Assembly: GCF_001949145.1 (NCBI RefSeq)
Contig: NW_019091371.1
Location: forward strand, 750,753 to 797,427
Origin: Acanthaster planci
Lineage: Eukaryota; Echinodermata; Asteroidea; Valvatida; Acanthasteridae
Reading direction: 5' to 3'
DNA: 46,675 nucleotides
Every line of letters starts with the position of its first letter. Positions within the stretch are counted from its first letter, which is position 1. The position numbers and the translations under genes are program-made. The notes below the pieces were generated by a model. It did no database searches, was not told the DNA's origin, and saw only the letters and a program-made list of their open reading frames with translations. This document shows positions 38,758-46,675 of the stretch, one piece after another.

Positions 38758-41041
38758 GACCCATACTAACACGCACGCTGGCGTAATGGGCGTACAACTA
38801 TGTTTCTCTCGCTTAGTACCACTCATTTTGTCCATTTTCTCCTTATTACTAGCATATGCAGCCCCAGTAGTCAACAAACTAGCTTTAACAAATTACATCA
38901 AAATGGCGTATCAGTTTGGCTTTAAGTGGCAACATTGCCACCTAAAAAGCATTTTTTCCCCGAAAGTTTTCCGAGTTTCGGACGCCATTTGTTGTTGTTG
39001 TTGTGAAATGACGTTGCACAGCATCTCTTCCGCAAATGTCTGCGTCCTGACGTCTTGCGGACCGTGTGCGTTACAAACGACCATATGAACACCAGGCTTA
39101 ACAGATTAAATTAAATTGGATAACTGAGGATAAGAGGACAGAGGCAATTTAACAGTTGATATATAAAGTTCATTCTTTCGCCTACAATCAGAAAAATTGG
39201 TTTACCAAATCTTGTTCTTTTTATGCTTATGTATGAACATCTACGGTAGATAAACGAGCTGTAAACAAGAAAGCAATTAGTACATTTTAAACTGAGATGT
39301 TTCCCACCCATCCTTTTGACAGTCGCATTCTTACATCAGATTATCTGCTTATTTATGAACTGCATTGGAACGTTACTCCTTTGTGTTGCGCTTTTATGCT
39401 GGACCGAGGACAGAAAACTGTCATTTGTACGCAAAGGATATTTACATGAGGGGTTAATTATATGAAACAAATGAATAATTCATGCAAGGCAAAGAATATT
39501 TGTGACAGATTGAATGTTTGATTTCAAGAGGCAAAACCAAGTGGAATGTATATCATTCATATCAATCTGTCACCTCATGAAAGTATTCTGATATTATTGC
39601 ACTTATGTACATGTATAAGTTCGTTAATTATATACCGTTAGATGAATGGCGAATGGTTACAAAAATAACGCTTTCAACTTTTTGTACACACGAACACTCA
39701 AATACAACAACCCTTATCATAGGGTCAGTGTGTCACGGTGTACGCCCGGAGAACTTAGTTCGGATCGAATTGAAAAAGTTTAGATCCCATGCCTCAATTC
39801 TGTGCCAGCATAGGTAAAGTTTGCCGAGAATGTTCGCACAGGAAGCCCGCCATTGAAATTGTATGATAGTCATTGAGTATGTGCTTGGTAAAATAATGAT
39901 TGATGTGTGTTCCAACCGAGCTGGTATTATGGGGTGCAGAACCTTTTAAATTATCGAAAGGTATTGTCACATAATAAACTATAAGACCAACCTGCCATTG
40001 CAGATACATAGTATTATACTAGATAATCGCCTTTGATTCGTTTGTATAGTTCCTCACTGGCTTAACGACGGCAAACGATTCTCAAGGGGGGGGGTGTTGT
40101 GAGGCTCTCAAGCATCAGCCATTAAAGAGCTGCCAAATGTTTTGGGGGCAGGCATTACCCAAAGTTAAAAAGGTGAGGGCAGTAGCCCCCTGACACCAGA
40201 GCTGTATTAAGAGAGAGTAGCACCAACTTAATTTTGGAACCAACATGTCTGTTCATTATCTGTGCAGTACAGCATACATCTATTGTGTGCTTAGTGTCCA
40301 CGTGCACTGACGCACAATCCACCATTTTGAATCCAACAATTGAGACTCTCACGTCGCCGGCAACTCTCTTCATAAACGGCTCTGCTTGACACTCCCGCTT
40401 TCTCCGCCATTGCAGTGGCTTCATAAAAGTGTTCTCAAATCAGACACTGTACAAATAGACGTGCTAGTGAGCACAAGTCTAATCGTAGTTTTGCACTCCA
40501 CCCCGTCCTCACCGCCAGAGAGGATTTCACGTGATGACGTTAAGAGATCCTCGATACGTTCTGAACGGGATTCGGATTCTCTTTTCCTTTCTTAAATTTT
40601 ATACTTTTGTTTTCTAGTTGACAGGAACAGTTGTCGAAATTTCTTGGGACTATTGGGTTCCGTTCTTCAGCCCAGATTGTGTTAATTATATCAATATTAA
40701 CTTTAAAGGTTTATCCTCTTTCGAGTCTTGAGACATTTATGAATGAAGTGTGGCCATTTGAAGCACGCACAGTGCTGAAGGCGTATGGTATAGGCCCATG
40801 TCTCGCAGTTGTTTTCAAATTAAAATACCAAGCAATTATTAAAAGAGTCGTTTGTAGTCAGGCTGCATGCAAGTCCATGATCATGTACTGCTTTGTAATA
40901 CAAGCTCCTGGCACGTTCTTTATCCTGGTTGGATGAAGCATGGTCACGTTGGGTTCAGAATCTGCAGGTAAGGTGTTTTTATAATACCTCACCCACAGAT
41001 TTTTTTATCTTGATTGGCCGAGAGCCCGGTCACATGATATA
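38758..41041. other. No gene recognised
   Basis: The 130-codon plus frame at 38696-39088 overlaps a GTTGTTGTTG run and resembles no known protein. A 12 bp hairpin GTGACAGATTGA / TCAATCTGTCAC lies at 39499-39510 and 39564-39575. The rest is unassigned. Confidence 0.4.
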
Positions 41042-41153
41042 CATAAAATGAATATGTATGAGTGCAGTGGTAAGAATAATTTCGTGAGATGCAGATGAAA
41101 TGTTCGCCGAGTGGAATGGAACGTTTTATCTGTCACCGAATGAAATTGTTCCT
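41042..41153 (+). repeat. Dispersed repeat, copy 2
   Basis: This is the relative of 27503-27615. It ends about 8 bases before the inverted-repeat element at 41162, so the two may be parts of one larger repeat or a nested insertion. Confidence 0.6.
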
Positions 41154-41161
41154 GCTATTGC

Positions 41162-41375
41162 CAGGCGCGGATCGGGGGTAGAGTTCGAACCCAACCGCTC
41201 AAAAAAAATGTGGTAAATGATAACAAATAACCTAAGTGAATGCACCAATACCATTAGACAAAATGCATGTCTTGTAATACTTCATTATCGTTTGTCCGCT
41301 TGTCCGCAAAAAAAAAAGATATTACAAAAAATCTCCTTCCTACCCCCTCCCGAAAAATTCTTTGACCCGCCCCTG
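41162..41375. mobile_element. Small DNA element with CAGGxGCGG ends
   Basis: The left end is CAGGCGCGGATCGGGGG and the right end, on the opposite strand, is CAGGGGCGGGTCAAAG. Both resemble the CAGGGGCGGATCC tips common on animal hAT and P-like elements. ATTGC flanks both sides (41157-41161 and 41376-41380). At 214 bp it has no coding capacity. Confidence 0.5.
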
Positions 41376-41380
41376 ATTGC

Positions 41381-43849
41381 ACGAATGCGAAACATTTTTT
41401 ATACAATACCTGCATAAATTCCCGTCATCATTTCCTCAAATTATTGTCGCCATGTGATATAAACCGGAATGACCTGCACGTCCTTTAGGGTTATACCCTT
41501 CCACATGCCAACACTTCTCCCTTTGTTTCCCAAGTTAATCTAACATTTTGTTCAAAGACTAGGCCACTATCCGCTCCGTTTATCAGCGCAGTCACACAAG
41601 TTTATGCGCGTTTGGTGCGGGCACGCTGAGTACGCGCGCATCGAATGTAATTATACCAGATTGTACGGTCTTTGCGTGTGGGCCGAATGCTAGCAAGAAC
41701 CCAGGGGGGACACGGAAGGGGTTTGCGCGTGATGTGCGTATAACGGCCTGTGTGCCTATTCCATTCATTAAAATGGGGTGTTCGTAAGGAACTGTATCAT
41801 TTCAAAGCTACAATCTCTAGGGTTTTTGTTATCTACAAGGGTTTTTGAAGCACTCGTTCTATTTTCACTTTGTACAGCAACCCTTTGTTTCTAGGAGATT
41901 CTAAAAAAGGATTCCCAGTTTTGCGTCTTGGTCCTGCTATGAATCTTGCATGCGAACACGCTTATAATGCACACACTGGGCCGCGATCTCCTCAAATTAA
42001 CACCCCTAAAATCCACGCATAACAACGATTTCATTTGTAAAACTCCCATCTTCAACATTGAGTTTTTTTTCGTGATAGGCCTATGTATGTGTAAAGGCCT
42101 CACCTTCAGAGTGTAGTCGTTTAAAGGAAACCCTTTCCTTCACCATGACCCTTTTTCCGCACCGCTAGAAAAAAAAAACGAGTGATGCGTCCCATTCAAA
42201 TTTTGTCTATTGAGTTTGGAACGCGTACAGTCAAAAATTCTGTACGTTCGATCAAAACTTACAGCGAGTGGAGATGCAGCATGCACAACCGACCGATGCC
42301 ACAGAAACTCGGGCAAGAAAGTTGGAACGGCACGGTCAAAAAAGGAATAGCAAAATGAAACAAAATATTTATCCTAAAGACATTCGCTACTTGACGGCGT
42401 CCTGGGCGGAGACAATTTCAATCCAGGCTTATACAGACACTCGAAAGCAGATAGAATGAATGTCGAATTCATTCTCAGTGCAATGCTCAAGTTCGACATA
42501 CGCGATGTCAGCGCGTCGTTTGAATAAGGCACACACGTACAGAGCAATGGCACATCCATACACCATAGCTAATTATTTTAATACAAATGTTTCCCCAACA
42601 TTCGAGCAAGGTCGTCTGATTTCGTGTGGTTGTCTTTTTGATGGCTTTTTTTTCAACGAATAAGTGCAGCTAAATGAAAAAGTCAGTCAGTTAATTAATT
42701 CAGTCTTTGTGAGTTGATGGATATGGAGCGGCGGCTGTCGTGCGCATCGGGTACCGATAAAATCAGATAAAAAAAAATGTTACCGAAAAATGCATGTGCA
42801 GCACACACGTACGTGCCTGTGTTTGTGTTTTTTGGTGCAGAGTAAAATGAAACACTCATTTACTAAATTTACTTTCAAGTTGTTTGCGTATCGGCTTTGT
42901 TGGCGTATTGTTTTAGAACACAGACGCAGATATGCTAATAGCCGTACAAAAGCCGTACAAATTTCAAGTTTTCCATAGGTTTGTGCACAAACATGGATGC
43001 GCCCAGAAGGCATCACTTTGTAAATGAGTCAGCGCTCTAGTCTTCATTATAGCTCTATGGCTGTATTCAGACGTTTTGTTTGTATTTGTGTTTATCGTAA
43101 GTGCTTATATTTTTCGTTCATGTTTATTCGTTTCGTTTGTATAAATTTTTATTCATAATTTTCGTTTTGACTTTTTTTGCACCCAGTGGCCGTCCATACC
43201 CTGGATGCTCAGCTAGTAACACCAACAAAGCAAGTGCGACCGCCTTAACTATCTCGTGGAGCTAATAAATATTATGGGCGGTTACAAAATAATCATGTAC
43301 AGTAATAATTCATGTATACTTTCACAACTGTGAAACCAAATGTTTGCCATTATTAACATGACTACATGATATGACTGCCTGCTCTGCCGATGAGCTTTGA
43401 GGACGTCGGGGGAGGGGGGCGTCGGAATTTTCTCTTGGCTGCAGCCTGAAATTACGCGTAAGTTTATGGTAGTGGCCAACCGCGGCCACGGATGGAGTCA
43501 AGTGTGATTTCAAGCCACATCCAAGTGATTCAGACGTGGCTTTAGGCAGACACGACCGAAGTGGAAGTCACGAGCCAAACGAGGTCTCAAGCCCGAGTCA
43601 TACTTGGCTCGAAAGCGACCACAAACGTAGACGTCAGATCAAATATTCGCGTCGCGAATTTGTAAAAGGTAACGTATTTCGGGTGGAATTTTGCTGCAAT
43701 TTTTCATGACGTCAAATTCGCTTTCGCCTTCGCATGGAGTATTGACCGGCCTTTACGCTGTTTATTCTAAGAACGCAAAGCGTAAGTTGATAGACCTAAT
43801 TTGAAACTTCAGTGGGTTCGATTGATTTGTTTTCTGACTTGCGTTGGTA
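41381..43849. other. No gene recognised, CpG-rich
   Basis: This region has many CpG and GCGC words and a stretch 41594-41640 echoing 32349-32400 in inverted form. Short open frames such as 42268-42459 show no family. Nothing firm can be annotated. Confidence 0.4.
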
Positions 43850-43854
43850 TCAAG

Positions 43855-43940
43855 TCAATGTGCAAGACCAAGTCAATTCACAAGTCAAAACCTGACAAGT
43901 ACAAGTCAAGTCACGAGTCCCAAAAATAGCGACTCGACTC
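43855..43940. repeat. AAGTCA-rich low-complexity stretch
   Basis: The hexamer-like words CAAGTCAA, ACAAGTC and GAGTC recur densely. A similar composition appears at 43500-43620 and at 5450-5530. It is probably decayed simple repeat or a repeat-family terminus. Confidence 0.5.
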
Positions 43941-44438
43941 TGACCCTTCAGCTCATAGTTAGCAAAGACTGCGGCGTTTAGCTTGCTGCCCAGCTGATCG
44001 TTTAATATTTGATTGGGTAGTCGCATCAGTTTCCAGGAAACTGTTTTTCTCGGAAGTCCTGGGCTATAATAAAAAAAAATCAAACTAAAACAAGAATTCA
44101 TACAGGTCTGAAACAAGCTATCAGATTACAAAAGCTTGAAATATAAATGAAAAAAAAAACTAGAGTACGAGTACGTTTAAAAGTTTTTAATAGATAAAAA
44201 CCAATTCAATAATATTTGTTTTGAAAGTGTTCCAAAATATTGTAAATGTAAAAAATTAGATTAGAACCCAGGTAAAGAGTAAATAATCACTCACAAAGAC
44301 AGTAACACACGCAAAAAGAATCTCGCCGTAGTCCTGACCTAATAATTTATTTGCCAATAAAGCCTTGATGTTAGCTGCTGATTTCAAGTTAGAACGTAAG
44401 TTATTCTAAATCTTGAGTCCCAACAGAATGGAAATATA

Positions 44439-44597
44439 CTACTCAAAAAAGTTAAGGACCACTTTTTCTCAACTTGTAATTTTTCAAGCAATGAGTGGAG
44501 TCTGGTTCTTTCATTTTTTGTTTGTCTACATGGTGTTCTCATGTTCAGCAGTAAATTATCTTATATAAAAAGTGGTCCTTAACTTTTTTGAGAAGTG
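44439..44597. mobile_element. 159-bp Tc1/mariner-type MITE
   Basis: The terminal inverted repeats contain CTCAAAAAAGTTAAGGACCA on the left and the same 20 bases inverted on the right, and continue into CTTTTT. TA flanks both sides (44437-44438 and 44598-44599). Length and ends suit a mariner-type MITE with no coding capacity. The arms are almost unchanged, so it is fairly young. Confidence 0.85.
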
Positions 44598-44640
44598 TAG
44601 TTGACCAGCCTTATTGGGAGATATAACATGTATAAGGCAT

Positions 44641-44937
44641 AGATGTACATGTACATGTATTTGCTACATGATGTGCATTCCTGGTGCCACTGTGCCCGAC
44701 TGACTGGAGTAAATTCATCGGACAGATAGTTCAGGGCATTTCCCTCAACAATTCTGTACATGTGGTTTTGGTAACGCTTCTTAAATCTTGAATATACATG
44801 TATTTTAACAGAAAGGGCATGAACATTCAACCTCCCTTTGTTGCGTATTGAAACATTAAAGTACATTATCTTTAGCCCATCCGTTAATGCAGTAGTATAC
44901 ATGTACAGTCAGAGTACATGTACATGTACACGTACGT
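44641..44937. repeat. TACATGTA palindrome clusters
   Basis: Overlapping TACATGTA and ACATGTAC words occur at 44644-44660, 44899-44905 and 44917-44935. Such words are frequent in the whole window (near 4690, 11395, 14625 and 15290). Confidence 0.7.
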
Positions 44938-44989
44938 AGGTCTATAACCCTGTCTACTCCGCCGTACTGCGAACGTCAGATGACACAAG

Positions 44990-45125
44990 CGTTCATGCAA
45001 ATTTTATGCAACGCAACGTATCAACCAATCAGAGCCATTATAAAGTCTTTTTTGTCGGGATGAATACGGACGGTGTTGATTGGTGGTTACATTAGCTGAC
45101 TCGGCAGAAGATGGCGTAAATGAAG
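44990..45125. promoter_or_regulatory. Weak candidate promoter-like stretch
   Basis: A CCAATCAGAGC box (about 45026), an inverted ATTGG (about 45081) and GAAGATGGCG, resembling a YY1 core (about 45108), lie together in CpG-containing sequence. No confident gene starts nearby. The 133-codon minus frame at 45187-45588 is unrecognised. Confidence 0.15.
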
Positions 45126-46507
45126 TGCGTAGCGTTATGAATCGTTCAACTTCAACCTTCAAGCCATAATGCTCAAGCGGATTTAGTCAGACACGACAGG
45201 AATTAAGCTTACATGCTGAACTGTAGTACATAATTTTGAAAATTTGAGGGTACAGCAGTAGAGGGAAAACAGCAACTTTACTGGATCCTAAGGCAAACCC
45301 AATTACTTGTGTGCGCCATGTTTTCCAGCCGAAGGTACAATAGTCGACACCCATTGACTGGTTAAAGTCTGAGTCGCTACGAGGTCGTCTTGCATAATAA
45401 AATAATGGAATCTGCATGCATGTAGTAGATGCTCGTCTGCAAGCGACCAGGTCACTAATAAATTCGAATTTATGTGCGCGTGTGCATGAATGACAAGGAT
45501 GGGTACTGAGCTTTGGCGGCCCATTAAAATTTATTAGTCCCAGTGAACTAGGCCGATATTCACAGAAGCCTGCCAGTTCAGCAGCCAACTAGGGGCGTGA
45601 CACCTCTAGCTCTAGCAGCCTATTTGTTATGTTCTTCGGCGATGCCAGCGTATTTAGGTTACATTACAGTAGCCTTTCATTTCCTGAGAGTATACTCGTA
45701 GTGTGGCAGAATCTGGTACACAAGTGCCTACGAGTAGGCATATACTGGTAGTTGGCTGTCAACGTGTTAAGTAGAATGTTGGAACAACCTAAGCTGTCTA
45801 AGCTGGGCTAATCGAACGAAATTAGCAGGTTTTCTTTTTACATGATATTGCTAAGTCAAGTTTTTGTCCATCCGAATCCTACAATACTTATTGACATAGC
45901 AGAAGAACCGTAAACCTGTGAATGAATTGCTTTCTCGTAAACTTCCACCACATCACGGATAACTGAAATCGGCCTCAATTATTTGCATTAAGGTTGCAGT
46001 CTTTTAATAATTACTTTTGCCTATTTCCAGTCGTCTGGTATGCATGTTAGCCTCAATTGGAGGTCTATTAAACAATCTGTAGAGTGACTCTGTAGAGTTG
46101 CTTCGTGAATAAAAAACCCCAAAGATTATTCTCACTGAATGAAATTTTTGGGGAGGTTCATGTAAATTGGCCAAAAAAATTCACATTCTTCTCAGGCTGA
46201 AAATTAAGAGTTGACCACTGTATGACGTAGCAGTTCTTTTCCCGCCGTATAAAGAATTATCTCCCATTTACATGTGTGGAGTATAAATTGCAATCTCTGT
46301 GCTGAACAAGGAATGATACAAAGTCAAAGAACACGCCCACTTCGAGATCGCAGCGTGCGGCCCCGCTGCACAACGCATGGACAACCAGTAAAATTATATG
46401 GTTCGGCGTTGAACAGGCGTCCTTTTAATGGCGGCGCACTGCGTTTCAGGAGGGTATAGTACGAAAGCCTAATCGTGCCAGTGAAGTATAAATTTTCCTC
46501 ATGACAC
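45126..46507. other. No gene recognised
   Basis: Only short unassigned open frames occur here. AATGGCGGCGCACTGCGTTT near 46428 resembles AATGGCGGCGCTTCAGG near 37055. Confidence 0.4.
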
Positions 46508-46572
46508 TAATTCGTTTAAACGAATTACTAAATCGAAATAACGCACTACTAATTCGAAATAACGAATTACGC
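46508..46572. repeat. TAATTCG / CGAATTA word repeat
   Basis: TAATTCG and CGAATTA alternate with near-palindromic spacing (AATTCGTTTAAACGAATT at 46509-46526 is a perfect palindrome). The same kind of words occur near 31405-31690. Confidence 0.7.
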
Positions 46573-46675
46573 ACAGATCCACAGAGCCCCTAGATGGCGC
46601 TCTTTATTTCTTCACATCAAACAGAGATATGTCAGGTGTTAAGCGCCCATGGCCATGGGGATTACAGAGACATAA

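Noticed and set aside
38696-39088. 130-codon plus-strand frame
   Set aside because: It overlaps a GTTGTTGTT run and the CRE-containing inverted repeat and shows no known motif. A hydrophobic stretch alone is not enough.
41161-41200. GGGTTCGAACTC on the minus strand as a tRNA B box
   Set aside because: No matching A box, acceptor stem or anticodon arm nearby. The stretch lies at the tip of a small DNA element.
45187-45588. 133-codon minus-strand frame
   Set aside because: No recognisable domain or conserved motif, and no splice or promoter evidence beyond a weak CCAAT-type context.

Overview
The window is raw eukaryotic genomic DNA, most likely from a marine invertebrate deuterostome. It shows GT-AG introns of 0.3 to 8.2 kb, abundant palindromic TACATGTA words, TAGGCCTA-type words, and mixed fossils of DNA transposons and LINEs. 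Echinoderm, hemichordate and cephalochordate are all possible, and an echinoderm is my guess from word usage and repeat style only. There are no operons, prokaryotic signals, CRISPR arrays, rRNA or tRNA genes that I can support.

Positions 407-24079 (+ strand) hold one real gene: the 3' half of an inner-nuclear-membrane LEM-domain protein, MAN1 (LEMD3). Ten coding exons were assembled by hand. All nine junctions between them are GT-AG with compatible phases. The joined coding length is 1110 nt, which is 369 codons plus TAG. The protein segment contains the end of the lumenal loop, the second transmembrane helix, the MAN1-Src1 C-terminal (winged-helix) domain and the terminal RRM/UHM domain. 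The LEM domain, the first membrane helix and the promoter lie upstream of the window.

The introns carry mobile-element fossils: two inverted copies of a ~200 bp MITE (9.2 and 14.1 kb), a CACAAGACC-rich hairpin (11.9 kb), a pogo/Tigger-like non-autonomous element (19.47-20.34 kb), a hAT-like element with CAGGGGTCGACATTA ends (20.97-22.00 kb) and a perfect 17-bp-arm hairpin (23.6 kb). A ~1 kb foldback element with ~420 bp arms and an 8-9 bp target duplication lies 480 bp beyond the stop codon (24.56-25.57 kb).

Downstream, 25.6-46.7 kb holds no gene that I can identify with confidence. It contains an internally deleted Tc1 element (29.3-29.6 kb), a LINE reverse-transcriptase fossil (29.76-30.78 kb, +), an assembly gap (30948-31269), a second LINE fossil (33.69-34.13 kb, -), a 66 bp tandem repeat, several small inverted-repeat elements and some duplicated segments. 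By eye, CpG is scarce through the gene body and becomes common after ~31 kb. This fits the mosaic gene-body methylation of invertebrates and helps place the edge of the transcribed domain.

I found no convincing new biological system. The items most worth a second look are the foldback element with its unusually conserved inner arm ends, a 1.5 kb inverted-repeat-bounded segment with possible spliced coding sequence, and the CpG boundary.
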